Positions 18,699 through 28,613 are shown, counted from the first letter of the stretch. The stretch is 64,000 nt of DNA from Microbispora rosea subsp. aerata (GCF_014647835.1 NZ_BMPY01000015.1:97815-161814), one strand, 5' to 3'. Made by a program: numbers and translations. The notes: generated by a model not told the origin, from the letters alone.

Positions 18699-19628
18699 TC
18701 AGTGGGTGGCGAGGAGGTAGTTCTCCAGGCCGTCCGCGAGTGCCTTGGCCATGCGCTGGCGGAACTTCCGGTCCTTGAACTTGGCGGCGTCCGTCGGATT
18801 GCGCATGTTGCCGCACTCGATGAAGATCTTCGGCACCCTGGACAAATTGAGCCCGCCGAGGTCGCTGCGGTAGTTCAGCGCCTGCCTGCCGATGTAGTTC
18901 GAGTACGGCAGGCCGGTGCCCCTGCGGAAGGCGTCCCGCACGGCCTTGCCGAGCCGCGCCGAGTCGTCCACGACCGCGTCGACCGGCCCGCCGATCTTCT
19001 TCGGCATGATGATGTGGAAACCGCGAAGGTGCGCCGCCGCGCCGTCGCCGTGGATGGAGATCGCCGCGTCCGCGTTGGCCTTGTTCCCGATCGCGGCCCG
19101 CTGGTCGATGCACGGGCCCCACTCGGTGTGACGCGACCGGGTGAGCTTGACCGTGGCCCCCCGGGCCTTCAGAAGCTTCGCCAGCTTGTTGGAGACGTCC
19201 CAGGTGAAGGCCGCCTCCGTGTAGCCGTCGTTGGTCGACGTGCCGGTCGTGTCGCAGGCCTTCTTCTGGTTGGAGATGTTGACCAGCCGGTTGATCTCCT
19301 TGGTGTGGCGGTAGTTGCCGCCGTTGTGGCCCGGGTCGATCACCACGGTCTTGCCGGCCAGCGGCTTGGCCGTCGCATCGGATAAGGCGGCCGTACGGGT
19401 GCCGGGGACGGTTGTGATGTCCATCTCGGAGTCGGCCGGGCCGGTCGCCGCCTGCCCGGTCGCGTCGCTCGCGTGCTTCTGAGTCGCGGCCGGGCGTTCG
19501 ATCTGGGCTGTGGTGGCGGACGCCCCGGCGTCGGAGGCCCCGGTATCGGAGACCGCAGCGCCGCCGCAGGCGACGGCTCCGACCCCGCACAGGGCCAGGG
19601 CTGCGGCGGCGAGTGGTCGTCTGATCAC
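18699..19628 (-). CDS. Exported N-acetylmuramoyl-L-alanine amidase, Amidase_3 type
   Basis: A 309-residue cell-wall hydrolase. The zinc ligands are visible: His in VVIDPGHNGG, Glu in TEAAFTWDVS, His in AISIHGDG, and the catalytic Glu in KIFIECGNMRN. It cleaves the bond between MurNAc and L-Ala in peptidoglycan. The N-terminus is a hydrophobic export signal; GAVAC could be a weak lipobox, but the -3 residue is Ala. I place the start at GTG 19628 because GGGAAGGGG lies 8 nt before it; in-frame sequence continues to 19664. A Ser/Thr/Ala-rich linker precedes the domain. Confidence 0.9.
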   Translation of the reverse strand: MIRRPLAAAALALCGVGAVACGGAAVSDTGASDAGASATTAQIERPAATQKHASDATGQAATGPADSEMDITTVPGTRTAALSDATAKPLAGKTVVIDPGHNGGNYRHTKEINRLVNISNQKKACDTTGTSTNDGYTEAAFTWDVSNKLAKLLKARGATVKLTRSRHTEWGPCIDQRAAIGNKANADAAISIHGDGAAAHLRGFHIIMPKKIGGPVDAVVDDSARLGKAVRDAFRRGTGLPYSNYIGRQALNYRSDLGGLNLSRVPKIFIECGNMRNPTDAAKFKDRKFRQRMAKALADGLENYLLATH

Positions 19629-19694
19629 GATCGAAACCCCTTCCCGGTCGTGTGGTCTCCCCAAGCTAACCGGAACGGAGTCGTGATCAGACCG

Positions 19695-19961
19695 TTATGC
19701 CGGAAACCTGCTCGCCCACGCCGGCTCGGGGACCTCCTGCCGGTGCAGGAGAGCGGCCAGCTCGCGGGCGTCCTCGGCGTCGAGGCCCAGCACCACGCGG
19801 GGCCGTCCCCAGGGGTGGTCGATGGAGTGGGCGACGTAGCTCGCCACCGACTCCGCGACGTCCTCATTGCTGAGCCCCCGGCTCTCCCTCCAGCGCGCCC
19901 AGGCCCGCTCCAGTTCGCCGGCGGCCCGCTGGGCGCAGGAAACCAACTCAGGATCACGCAT
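19695..19961 (-). CDS. Small acidic hypothetical protein
   Basis: An 88-residue, mainly helical protein (ELERAWARWRESRGLSNEDV, then VASYVAHSIDHPWGRPRVVLG) ending in EVPEPAWASRFPA. The region after residue 50 includes a short DAEDARELAALLH helix. I recall such short proteins in actinobacteria, but no function. The ATG at 19961 has GGGGGA a few bases upstream. It lies 66 bp upstream of the amidase gene on the same strand and could share its transcript. Confidence 0.7.
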   Translation of the reverse strand: MRDPELVSCAQRAAGELERAWARWRESRGLSNEDVAESVASYVAHSIDHPWGRPRVVLGLDAEDARELAALLHRQEVPEPAWASRFPA

Positions 19962-20365
19962 GAATCCCCCCGATTCCGGTCGCCGGCCCGCGGGCGGCCC
20001 TTCCGCGACCCGCTGGGGGCCGGCGCCACGGCTGAAGTCAACACCGGCCGCGAGGGGACACGTCGGCGATTGACCTAGCTTTTGGCACCACTTGGAGCGG
20101 CCCTGCGTTGTTCCCCGGCCCGGCCCGGGGGCGTCCGACGAGTGCTGCCCGTCGCGGGGCGTGGATCCGGGTGAACGCATCGAAAGGCGGGGGAAGAGCT
20201 CGTAACGGAGTTCTGGGCGACGGCCCCGGCCCTGCGGAAGCCCGCGAGCGATCTTCGCGGGCGGTGCGATAACCCGGCGAGGCACCGCCTGGCGCCCGGC
20301 CACGCGCCACAGGGCCATGACTTGCCAGCCAGACACGACCCAGCTTCAGCCGTCGCCCCGGGTGG
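19962..20365. other. Intergenic region with one strong hairpin
   Basis: No gene is visible in the 404 bp. GCCCGCGA / TCGCGGGC at 20240-20262 forms a perfect 8-bp stem with a 7-nt loop and may be a terminator for the leftward lacI-type gene. TTGACC at about 20069 is a lone -35-like element without a clear -10. Confidence 0.45.
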
Positions 20366-20515
20366 CCCCGGCGCCGCTCATGGCTGGCTCTGGTTAGGCG
20401 TCGTGAGGCGTGGGCTCGGCGCTGCTCTCGCGGCTGGCCTGGATTCAGGCCCTGGCATGGGTCCGGTGCTCGGGGCTGGCCCTAATTCAGGCGTCGCTTG
20501 GCGCGGGGCCGGTGC
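20366..20515 (-). repeat. Tandem copies of the lacI-type gene tail
   Basis: Read leftward, the gene ends with GCACCGGCCCC...GACGCCTGA and then GGGCCAGCC. Two further degenerate units follow: GCACCGGACCC...GGCCTGAATC, and a GACGCCTAA form with AGAGCCAGCC. The period is about 42-48 bp. The stop codon itself is part of the repeated unit. Confidence 0.7.
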
Positions 20516-21584
20516 TGCGCCGTACGACGAGCTGCGGGCTCACCTGCCGGAGCCGTGCGGCCTTGCCCGGCTCGGTGATGCGGTCGCTCAGCAGCGCCGC
20601 CGCCGAGCGGCCCATGGCCCGCCGGGGCTGGTCCACGCTGGTCAGCGAGATGTGGGTGACGGACGCGAGATGCGTGTTGTCATATCCGACGACCGACAGG
20701 TCCTCGGGCACCCGCAGTCCCAGCTCGCTCGCCGCGGTCAGCACGCCCATGGCCACGATGTCGTTCGCCGCGAAGATCGCCGTCGGCCGCGGGTCGCGCT
20801 TCAGCAGCGCCAGCGCCGCGCGCCGGCCGCCCTCCTCGCTGAAGTCGCCGTGCTCCACCATGATGTACGGCGCGAGCGCGTGGCTGCGCATGGCCATCAG
20901 GTAGCCCTCGCAGCGGCAGCGGGCGGCCGACGACGGCGCGCCCTCGATGTGGGCGATGCGCCGATGGCCTAACTCCACCAGGTGGTCGACGGCGAAGCGG
21001 GCGCCGAGCTGGTCGTCGTCGACGACGATGTCCACGCCCTCGAGTTCGACGTCGCGCTCGCCCACCACGACGGTCGGCGTGTAGGCGGCGGCCTCTGCCA
21101 GTGTGTCGCTGGACGGCGCGACCCCGAGCAGGACCAGTCCGTCCACCCGCAGCTCCAGGAAGGCCTCGACGGCCTCGTCCTCGAACGCCGGGTCCCAGCG
21201 GCCGCTGCCGATCAGCAGCCGCAGCCCGTCGCCGTGCAGGCTCTCCTGAAGGCCGTCAAGGAACTCCGCGTAGAAGGGGTTGTGCAGGTCGGCCACGAGC
21301 GCGCCCACCAGGTGGGTCCGCCCCTCGACCAGGCTGCGGGCGACCGCGTTGGGGCGGTAGCCGAGCTCCCGGGCGGCCTGCAGGACCGCCTCCCTGCGGT
21401 GCTCGCTTACGTGCGGGGAGCCCCGCAGCACGAGAGACACCAGCGATTTGGAGACTCCTGCCCGCTCGGCCACGTTGCGGATCGTCGGGCGGGGTCGTGG
21501 GCTGAACCCATCGGACAGTCCGCCGGTAGGGGTATTGACCCCGACGTCTTTCCGGGCAGTGGTCTGCATGGACGGTCCTGACAT
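20487..21584 (-). CDS. LacI-family transcriptional repressor
   Basis: A 365-residue regulator. The DNA-binding domain (TIRNVAERAGVSKSLVSLVL, about residues 35-54) comes after an unusually long, low-complexity N-terminal tail. The periplasmic-binding-protein-like effector domain follows (AIFAANDIVAMGVL, VVGYDNTHLAS). LacI members usually answer to sugars, but the effector here is unknown and no transport or sugar genes adjoin. I chose ATG 21584 because GGGGAGA lies 5 nt upstream; ATG 21569 is an alternative and would shorten the tail. It is divergent from a TetR gene. Confidence 0.88.
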   Translation of the reverse strand: MSGPSMQTTARKDVGVNTPTGGLSDGFSPRPRPTIRNVAERAGVSKSLVSLVLRGSPHVSEHRREAVLQAARELGYRPNAVARSLVEGRTHLVGALVADLHNPFYAEFLDGLQESLHGDGLRLLIGSGRWDPAFEDEAVEAFLELRVDGLVLLGVAPSSDTLAEAAAYTPTVVVGERDVELEGVDIVVDDDQLGARFAVDHLVELGHRRIAHIEGAPSSAARCRCEGYLMAMRSHALAPYIMVEHGDFSEEGGRRAALALLKRDPRPTAIFAANDIVAMGVLTAASELGLRVPEDLSVVGYDNTHLASVTHISLTSVDQPRRAMGRSAAALLSDRITEPGKAARLRQVSPQLVVRRSTGPAPSDA

Positions 21585-21792
21585 GGTTCTCCCCACGATG
21601 CGTGGACGTGCACCTGACACACCAAACGATCGAGTTGCCCAGAGGGTACGGGTTGATCGCGGTAAGACAGGAACCTTCCTTCAATTGAGCGTGGGGAAGA
21701 GTAGCCTGACCGTGGGTAGAGCGGCGGCACCGGGATGGGGTCGCCGGCAAACCCCTTGATCCGGCCGGTCCTCCTCGTGGGAGTCGATTCGC

Positions 21793-21806
21793 TAGGGTGC
21801 GGGGTG
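21793..21806 (+). promoter_or_regulatory. Leaderless -10 element of the TetR gene
   Basis: TAGGGT at 21793-21798 is followed by 7 nt and then GTG at 21806, which decides that start over the in-frame GTG at 21797. No ribosome site is present. Confidence 0.55.
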
Positions 21807-22486
21807 TGGGTGCCACACGCCAAGCGGAAGACGGCGCACGGCCGGCGCGCCGCAGGCTCAGCGTCGACCGGCGGCGGGAAGAGCTCATCGCCGCCGCGCT
21901 CGAACTGTTCAGCAGGCACGACGCAGAGGACGTGTCGATCGACGACGTGGCGGCTTCCGCGGGCGCGTCGAGGGCGCTCGTCTACCACTACTTCGGCGGC
22001 AAGCAGGAGCTCTATGTGGCGGCCCTGCGGAGCGCGGCGGCGGAACTGCAGGCGCGTCTGCAGTCGCAGGGTGAGGGTGGGCCGCTGGAGCAGCTCAGTT
22101 CGGGCCTGACGCGATATTTCGACTTCGTCGAGGAGCACGCGGCCGGTTTCGCCGCGTTGCTCAGGGGAGGCCCGGCCAACCGCGCCGGGGAGATCGGCGA
22201 GATCGTCGACGGCGTACGGCAGCGCATGCTGCGCATGATCGTTCATCAGCTTGGGGTCGACGCGCCAGGTCCGGTGTTGCGCGTCACGCTGAGGTCGTGG
22301 ATCGCCTCGGTGGAGACGGCCGGCCTCGACTGGCTGGAGCACCGCGACATGGCGCGGTCCGAGCTGGAGCGGCTGCTGGTGGATCAGTTGGTCGCGCTCC
22401 TGCGGGCGGCGAGCGGGCATGACCCCGTGGTACGGGGGCTGCTGGAGAGCTTGCTGCCCGCCACGAATCAAGAGGCCGTTTCCTGA
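21806..22486 (+). CDS. TetR-family transcriptional regulator
   Basis: A 226-residue regulator. The N-terminal helix-turn-helix reads VSIDDVAASAGASRALVYHY, followed by FGGKQELYVAAL, the classical TetR signature. The C-terminal ligand domain is all helical and ends ESLLPATNQEAVS. The target is unknown: the divergent neighbour is a LacI gene, and downstream there is only a repeat-rich spacer. A 9-residue basic stretch (RRRLSVDRR) precedes the first helix. The start follows the leaderless promoter reading. Confidence 0.88.
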   Translation: MGATRQAEDGARPARRRLSVDRRREELIAAALELFSRHDAEDVSIDDVAASAGASRALVYHYFGGKQELYVAALRSAAAELQARLQSQGEGGPLEQLSSGLTRYFDFVEEHAAGFAALLRGGPANRAGEIGEIVDGVRQRMLRMIVHQLGVDAPGPVLRVTLRSWIASVETAGLDWLEHRDMARSELERLLVDQLVALLRAASGHDPVVRGLLESLLPATNQEAVS

Positions 22487-22499
22487 GCCCTCTCTCGCG

Positions 22500-22790
22500 G
22501 CGGCCCCTCTACATGGCCGGGGTAAACGCACGAAGGGCCCGGGGTGAGTAGGCGAAGGGCCATAGTGAGGGCGCAAAAGGCTCGGAGTGAACGCACGAGG
22601 GGCCCGGGGTGGGCGCGCGAAAGGCCTGTGAGCGTGCCAAGGGCCACGATAGGGGCGCAAACCCCAAGACGAGGGTTGATGGGCCAGGGCGAAGACACGA
22701 ACAGGCCGGGGCGGGGGCACCAAGGCCGGGCCGTACCGCAACGGGGCGCACCGCAAGGGGAGACGAGGACGCCGTGGCCGGCGAAAGGAC
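22500..22790. repeat. Array of about 21-bp units after the TetR gene
   Basis: At least eight imperfect units of 19-23 bp follow the pattern GGCCCGGGGTGAGCGCACGA plus a short A/G run. They start about 15 bp after the stop of the TetR gene. No open frame is conserved through them. Confidence 0.72.
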
Positions 22791-23218
22791 GGGTGTGCAC
22801 GCGGGGAGGCGCCGGGCGGGCGGCGCCGACCCCAGATCTCTCCCGGGCCTCCTGGCGGCCGCGGGAGCGTGTCTTTCCATCCATCGCCCGGAAGGGCGCT
22901 CGAATGTGAGCACCACACCGGGCAGTGAGCCTTCCCCCCGGGGGTTCCCGTTGCTCGGGGGCGCGCCCGGCCGCGCCGGGTCTCGCCGCTCCTCCACGGG
23001 GCTCACTTTCTCCCCGCGACTGTCGGCATCCCCGCGACTGCCGGCGACGTCGTACCACCGGTCACGGACGGGCTCGGTGCCCGCGCACGTCAGGAGATCG
23101 CTCCCGTGATTTCCCGCCGTGGCGGATCCCGCGTTCCCCTCGCCGAATCCGATGGTGGACGCGCTCACATCCCCGACGCGAGCGCGTCGTTGTTCCCCCC
23201 TGGCGTAACGGCCACGCC
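22791..23218. other. Spacer between repeat array and bldC, no gene seen
   Basis: GC-rich sequence with scattered short matches such as TCCCCGCGACTG, seen twice near 23014 and 23030. A weak stem (GGCGT/ACGCC) near the bldC end could be a terminator. I see no supported gene. Confidence 0.35.
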
Positions 23219-23422
23219 CTACTCGGACCGCTGCTGCGGAATCCCCGCGAGCAGTGCCCGGACCTCGGTCTCCCGGTACCGCCGGTGACCGCCGAGGGTG
23301 CGGATGGACGTCAACTTGCCCGCCTTCGCCCAACGGGTAACGGTCTTGGGGTCGACCCGGAACATCGTGGCGACCTCCGCCGGGGTGAGCAGTGGCTCGG
23401 CCTCGGGTGTACGAGCTGACAT
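23219..23422 (-). CDS. bldC: BldC developmental regulator
   Basis: A 67-residue stand-alone MerR-type winged-helix protein. LLTPAEVATMFRVDPKTVTR and the WAKAGKLTSIRTLGGHRRYR wing are as I remember them from Streptomyces BldC, with nearly the same length and the same IPQQRSE ending. BldC binds direct repeats cooperatively and controls entry into development. The ATG at 23422 has GGAGG about 12-16 nt before it. The neighbourhood (a conserved hypothetical, then vdh, DUF3073 and purM/purF) matches the streptomycete order as I recall it. Confidence 0.95.
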   Translation of the reverse strand: MSARTPEAEPLLTPAEVATMFRVDPKTVTRWAKAGKLTSIRTLGGHRRYRETEVRALLAGIPQQRSE

Positions 23423-23859
23423 TTGTGCGGCCTCTCCTCCGTGTGGACCGCCGGCAGCGATCCTGCGACTTGTCTGACGCAAGTGCCCCTCCCGCCAGGC
23501 TCCACCCCGTCGCGTCGTCCAGAGCGACACCTCGCGGCGTTGTCGCTCCGTCACTCTGGACCTCGTTCCGTCGTGGTAGATCCTGTCGTTCGCGGCACTG
23601 TCACGGATGTCCTTCAATGATCCAAAACGTGCGGTTTCTAGGACCATTTACGGCATCACCCGATGTGACCATACAGCCACGTAGCGCGATTGGCGAGCCC
23701 TCTGGGCACAACGTCTCGACCACGGGTTGATGTCACGCTGGGTGATTCTAGCGACACGTTTCGTGGTATCGCAGTGAAAACGGCAAACTACTCAGTTCGT
23801 AGATGTGAGATCGACGATGCCGTGACCAGAATCGGCAGGTCAGGCCGCGTTCATGACCG
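23423..23859. other. Long, relatively AT-rich region upstream of bldC
   Basis: The 437 bp lack a credible gene and are visibly less GC-rich than their surroundings. They probably hold the bldC promoter(s) and a long 5' leader. I could not settle on one -10/-35 pair. Confidence 0.5.
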
Positions 23860-24726
23860 TCAGTTTGCCGACTCGAGAGCGCGAATCGACCTCCAGCGGA
23901 GAATCACCCGCTGATACATCGCGTAGGCAAGTTCTTCCTGACCGTTGTCCAGACCCGCGAGAGCCGTCGCCACCTCCGCGACGGACTGGTCGCCCTGGAG
24001 GGTGCGGTCGTCCATCAGATGCACGAGGCCGCCGTAGTCGAGCTCCACCAGCGAGTGGGGGTGAAACTCCTCCAGCCAGCGGCCCACCTCCTCGACCTCG
24101 GTGAGGGCCGCCACCTGCCCGACATGCCGGCGGATGACCACCAGCGCCCGGGCCACCCGGCGGCGGGCCTGCGCCATCGAGGTGACGTACAGCATGTTCC
24201 TGGGCGGCGCGGCAGTGGCGTGCCCGGCCGGCTCGGCGGGCTGCTCCGAGCCCAGCACGAGCCAGCGCTCGGCCGAGTCGAACGGCACGAACCACGCGAT
24301 CGGCACGTGCCAGGTGCTCGTACGGATGTAGGTGCGCAGGGACTGCTCCCCGCGCTTGAACCGGTCGAAGTCGTCGGCCGTCTGCTCCGCGATCGCCTGC
24401 GGGACGAACCGGGAGGCGAGCTTGACCGGAACGCTCCCACGGAACGACGCGAACGCCAGCCACGACCGCAGCCTGCTCTGCCAGGGGCAGACGTACAGCG
24501 TCTCCTCCACCCGGCGCAGGTACGCGTTGGGGCTCTCCCGTTCCGGCGCCGGCAGCGGCGGGACCGACAGCAGGCGGCGGACCGCCTCGCCGTGTTCGAC
24601 CTCGAGCGCGCCCGCCCGGCGCGGCCGGTCGCGCGACTCGGCGTACTGAGCCCACCGAGCTTGATCCTGAGGGGTGAAAGCGGTCAGCGGCTCGTACACA
24701 CGGAGATAGGCGGCGTAGGGGAGCAC
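23860..24726 (-). CDS. Conserved actinobacterial protein near bldC, function unknown
   Basis: A 288-residue soluble protein beginning VLPYAAYLRVYEPLTAF, then FTPQDQARWAQYA. I recall a homologue beside bldC in Streptomyces. It is rich in Trp and Arg, with no membrane segment or nucleotide-binding motif. The middle (SLRTYIRTSTWHVPIAWFVP) and the end (AYAMYQRVILRWRSIRALE) look most conserved. I chose GTG 24726, which matches the homologues' start as I remember it; the frame is open to 24765. It runs toward bldC and is divergent from vdh. Confidence 0.75.
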   Translation of the reverse strand: MLPYAAYLRVYEPLTAFTPQDQARWAQYAESRDRPRRAGALEVEHGEAVRRLLSVPPLPAPERESPNAYLRRVEETLYVCPWQSRLRSWLAFASFRGSVPVKLASRFVPQAIAEQTADDFDRFKRGEQSLRTYIRTSTWHVPIAWFVPFDSAERWLVLGSEQPAEPAGHATAAPPRNMLYVTSMAQARRRVARALVVIRRHVGQVAALTEVEEVGRWLEEFHPHSLVELDYGGLVHLMDDRTLQGDQSVAEVATALAGLDNGQEELAYAMYQRVILRWRSIRALESAN

Positions 24727-24861
24727 ACCAGAATCGTGCCACGTCGCCGGACACAAGTGCAGCACCGTCCCCGGTTTTCATGATCGTTTCGTAGGGGCAT
24801 CGGATAAGCTGAAGGCCGATCGCCGCAACGAGGCGGCGTAGCACGATCAGGAGTCACCACC

Positions 24862-25980
24862 GTGACCGACGTTTTCGGGCTGTCCCACAAGGATTCCGGC
24901 TCCGGCAGCGACACCAACCCCGTCCGCCCGGAGCGCCACGAGCAGGTCGTCTTCTGCTCCGACGAGCGCAGCGGCCTGTACGCCATCATCGCGATCTACA
25001 GCACCGCCCTCGGGCCGGGCCTGGGCGGCACCCGGTTCTACCCGTACGAGAGCGAGCAGGCCGCCCTCGCGGACGTGCTCAACCTCTCCCGGGCCATGGC
25101 GTACAAGAACGCCCTGGCCGGTCTCGACCACGGCGGCGCCAAGGCCGTCATCATCGGCGACCCCGCGACCGACAAGAGCGAGGCCCTGCTGCGGGCCTAC
25201 GGCAGGTTCGTCCAGTCGCTGGGCGGGCGCTACTACACCGCCTGCGACGTGGGCACCTACAGCGAGGACATGGACGTGGTGGCGCGCGAGTGCTCCTACG
25301 TCACCGGCCGCACCCAGGCGCACGGCGGCGCGGGCGACTCCTCCATCCTCACCGCGTTCGGCGTGTTCCAGGGCATGCGGGCCGCCGCCGACCACGTGTA
25401 CGGCGCCTCCTCCCTGCGCGGCAGGCGGGTCGGGATCGAGGGCGTCGGCAAGGTCGGCCACCGCCTGGTCGAGCACCTGCTCGAGGACGGGGCCGAGGTC
25501 GTGATCTGCGACGTCGACGAACGGGCCGTCGAACGGGTGCGGCAGCGCCACCCCGCCGTCGAGGTCGTGCCCGACGCCGCCACGCTCGCGGCGTCCGACA
25601 TCGACGTGTACGCGCCCTGCGCCCTCGGCGGATCGCTGAACGACGAGACCGTCCCCCGGCTCAAGGCGAAGATCGTCTGTGGCGGGGCCAACAACCAGCT
25701 CGCCCACCCCGGCGTCGAGAAGCAGCTCGCCGAGCGGGGCATCCTGTACGCCCCGGACTACGTGGTGAACTCCGGCGGGGTCATCCAGGTGGCCGACGAG
25801 ATCGAGGGCTTCGACATGGCCAGGGCCCGCGCCCGGGCGGAGAAGATCTTCGACACGACGTTGAGGATCTTCCGATCGGCCGAGGAGGAAGGCGTCCCTC
25901 CCGCCGTCGCAGCGGATAGGCTGGCGGAGAGGAGAATGTCAGAAGTCGGTCGGCTAAGGGGGATTTGGCTCCAGCGCTGA
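24862..25980 (+). CDS. vdh: Valine/leucine-type amino acid dehydrogenase
   Basis: A 372-residue NAD-dependent Glu/Leu/Phe/Val dehydrogenase. The catalytic region is visible in [12 protein letters not shown] and [18 protein letters not shown], and the NAD fold in [16 protein letters not shown]. It deaminates branched-chain amino acids to 2-keto acids, the substrates of keto-acid dehydrogenase complexes. The position by bldC and DUF3073 favours valine dehydrogenase. GTG 24862 has AGGAG 8 nt upstream. Confidence 0.9.
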   Translation: MTDVFGLSHKDSGSGSDTNPVRPERHEQVVFCSDERSGLYAIIAIYSTALGPGLGGTRFYPYESEQAALADVLNLSRAMAYKNALAGLDHGGAKAVIIGDPATDKSEALLRAYGRFVQSLGGRYYTACDVGTYSEDMDVVARECSYVTGRTQAHGGAGDSSILTAFGVFQGMRAAADHVYGASSLRGRRVGIEGVGKVGHRLVEHLLEDGAEVVICDVDERAVERVRQRHPAVEVVPDAATLAASDIDVYAPCALGGSLNDETVPRLKAKIVCGGANNQLAHPGVEKQLAERGILYAPDYVVNSGGVIQVADEIEGFDMARARARAEKIFDTTLRIFRSAEEEGVPPAVAADRLAERRMSEVGRLRGIWLQR

Positions 25981-26130
25981 CCGCCGCCGCCCGTACGACG
26001 TACCGAGCGGCGCGCAAACCAGGTACGGTAATAGGCGAACGAGAGACTGACGCCTGAAACGGATGGCGTCGGTGCGCGGTGCGTTAGTGACGAGGGGTCG
26101 GGCACGGCCCCGCATGAGGGGGTCGAGCCA

Positions 26131-26361
26131 ATGGGGCGCGGCCGAGCCAAGGCCAAGCAGGTCAAGGTCGCCCGTCAGCTGAAGTACAACAGCGGCGGCA
26201 CGGATCTTGAGCGCCTGCGCGCGGAGCTCGGAGTCGTGGACGCCGACGATTCCGGCCACAGTGACGAGCATGACCCTTACGACGAGTTGGCTGAACGCTA
26301 CGCCGATTACGCGGCCGTCGACGACGATGACGACGACGACCGCGGTCGTGGACGGCGTTGA
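26131..26361 (+). CDS. DUF3073 family protein
   Basis: A 76-residue protein with the DUF3073 signature: a basic N-terminus (MGRGRAKAKQVKVARQLKYN), SGGTDLERLRAELG, then an acidic middle (DPYDELAERYADYA) and an Asp run before a basic end. The function of this actinobacterial family is unknown. It sits between vdh and purM as I recall in Streptomyces. The ATG has a GAGGGGG purine tract upstream. Codon bias is milder than in the neighbours. Confidence 0.9.
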   Translation: MGRGRAKAKQVKVARQLKYNSGGTDLERLRAELGVVDADDSGHSDEHDPYDELAERYADYAAVDDDDDDDRGRGRR

Positions 26362-27584
26362 CGCGTTTCTGATCGCCAGGTGAGTGGCCCGGCGGGACGT
26401 TCCCGCCGGGTTACCCCCTCATGTCCCGGGGAGCCCCTCTCCCCGCGATCCCCGTCTTCCGTACGGAGGCCGGGCGCGACATGAGGGTCGGGTCGGCGTC
26501 ACGGTCACAGTCGGCCGGGATGCGGTTGTCGCGTTCCCGAGCAGAAGTGAGCGGGCGGTCCGGTGTCCGCGTTCCGCCGGAGCGCGGACCCGGCAAGGCC
26601 GTCCCGTCGTGAGGTGGCGTCCGGGCCTGGCTGCCGGCTCATCATGAGGCGGCATGCCGGCCCGAGTTCGCCGTTCCTCCCTTGGCGGCTGCCCATCGGC
26701 TCGACGTGGAGTGCTGTCGTGGCACCGGGAACGGTCCACGGGAACGCTCCACTAGCCGGCCGATCGTGGCCCCGAGTCCACCGCGGTGGTCCCGATCCGG
26801 TTTCGGGACGATTCGGGTTCCGGGCATGAACGCGAAACGGCGTGGGCCCGCCCCGAGACGGACGCCGAGGGCTCGGCGACACCCCGACGCCACCCGGTGA
26901 ACCATGCCTGTCGTGTCGTCGTGTCGTCGTGCCGGACGCCAGTCCATTCAGCCATGCCTCGCGCTGTGGCGGCGGAGGCGTCCGTGGCCTGCGAGCCACG
27001 CCTGTCGCGTCGCGGTGTCGGTGTGTCTGTGGTCGGACAACCACGCTTGTCGTGTGTGGCACCGAAGGCCGTCCATAGCCTCCAGATCACGCCTGTCATG
27101 TCGCGGCGCCGGGCGGCGTCTGTGGTCCGCGGGCCACGTCGCGCGTCGAGACGGCGGAGGCATGCCTGTCGTGTTGTGACGGCGGAGGCCGTCAAGGCCA
27201 TGCGAGACCGGGGCGGGCTGTGCGATCCGGGCTGTGGTTCGCTGTGGCCGCACCCTGCCTGGCCGCATGCCCGGTGACAGGCGTCTCCCGTCTCTCCGGT
27301 CGGTTGGTGAGTCACGCCGGGGCGTGAAAGCCCGGCGCGAGTGGCGATTCGTCACCGGTCCCGGGCCACCCGCCATTGGTCACCGGTCCCGGCGTCCCGT
27401 CACCCGTTCGCTCGTCCGAACGAGTGCCCGCGTCCGAGCGCGCGGCTCCTGTGGAGAGCCTGTCCCTGCCGTGGGCGCCGGACTCACCGGCCCGGGTCGG
27501 CGGCGTTCCTCGGAACATCGCGAGCGCCCCGGGCCGGCGGTGAGAGACCCGGGTCGTGGACCGGCTCGGCTCACCGAGGCCGGG
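26362..27584. repeat. 1.2-kb gene-free spacer containing a degenerate tandem array
   Basis: I see no gene in this long spacer. From about 26880 to 27225 it holds imperfect units, roughly 46-63 bp, each opening with a form of CCACGCCTGTCGTGTCG and followed by GGCGGAGGCC or TCTGTGGTC. The flanks also have short GC-rich near-repeats such as GGTCACCGGTCCCG (around 27350-27395). It separates DUF3073 from the convergent purM. Confidence 0.6.
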
Positions 27585-28613
27585 TCACTGGCGGAACCGG
27601 GCCCGTCCTTCGCCGGGGACGACCTCGCCCAGCACCCAGGCGGGCAGGCCGCGACTCGCCAGCAGGGCGAGTGCCTTGTCCGCTTCCGCCGCGGGCACGA
27701 TCGCGCACATGCCCACGCCGAGGTTGAACGTCTTGTCCATCTCCTCCTGCGGCACGCCGCCGTACCCGGCCAACACCTCGAAGATCGCGGGCGGGGTCCA
27801 GGAGCCGCGGTCGAGGAGCGCGTCCACCGTGCCGGGCAGAGACCTGGCCAGGTTGGCCGCCAGCCCCCCGCCGGTGATGTGCGCCAGGGCGTGCACCTCG
27901 GTCTCCCGGATGAGCGCCAGGCAGTCCAGCGAGTAGATGCGCGTGGGCTCCAGCAGTTCTTCGCCGAGCGTACGGCCCAGCTCGGGCAGCTCCTGCTCCA
28001 GACGCAGCCCGGCATTCTTGATCACATGCCTGACCAGGGAGTATCCGTTGGAGTGCACGCCGCTGGAGGCCAGCCCGAGCACCACGTCTCCCGGCACGAC
28101 CCGGTCGGGTCCGAGCAGCTCGTCCGCCTCGACGACCCCGGTGCCCGCGCCCGCGAGGTCGTACTCGTCGGGGCCCATCGCGCCGGGGTGCTCGGCGGTC
28201 TCCCCGCCGACCAGCGCGCACCCCGCGAGCCTGCACCCCTCGGCCACGCCGCCCACGATGTCGGCGATCCGCTCGGGCACGACCTTGCCGCAGGCGATGT
28301 AGTCGGTCATGAACAGCGGCTCGGCCCCGCAGACCACGAGGTCGTCCACGACCATGCCGACGAGGTCGATGCCGATCGTGTCGTGCTTGCCGAGCTGCTG
28401 GGCCAGCATGACCTTGGTGCCCACGCCGTCGGTGGACGTGGCCAGCAGCGGCCTGCGGTAACGCAGGAAGGCGGAGGCGTCGAAGAGCCCGGCGAAGCCG
28501 CTGGCGTCGTCCACCACCTCCGGGCGGCGGGAGCGGGCCACGCGCGACTTCATCAGCTCGACCGCGCGGTCACCGGCCTCGATGTCGACGCCGGCCTCGG
28601 CGTAGCTGGTCAT
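27585..28613 (-). CDS. purM: Phosphoribosylformylglycinamidine cyclo-ligase
   Basis: A 342-residue AIR synthetase, step five of purine synthesis: ATP-dependent ring closure of FGAM. STDGVGTKVMLAQ, DLVGMVVDDLVVCGAEP, GGETAEHPG and GLASSGVHSNGYSLVR are all in place, and HITGGGLAANLAR marks the C-terminal domain. The length is normal. Its ATG overlaps the purF stop (ATGA), so it is translated with purF from the same transcript. Confidence 0.97.
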   Translation of the reverse strand: MTSYAEAGVDIEAGDRAVELMKSRVARSRRPEVVDDASGFAGLFDASAFLRYRRPLLATSTDGVGTKVMLAQQLGKHDTIGIDLVGMVVDDLVVCGAEPLFMTDYIACGKVVPERIADIVGGVAEGCRLAGCALVGGETAEHPGAMGPDEYDLAGAGTGVVEADELLGPDRVVPGDVVLGLASSGVHSNGYSLVRHVIKNAGLRLEQELPELGRTLGEELLEPTRIYSLDCLALIRETEVHALAHITGGGLAANLARSLPGTVDALLDRGSWTPPAIFEVLAGYGGVPQEEMDKTFNLGVGMCAIVPAAEADKALALLASRGLPAWVLGEVVPGEGRARFRQ

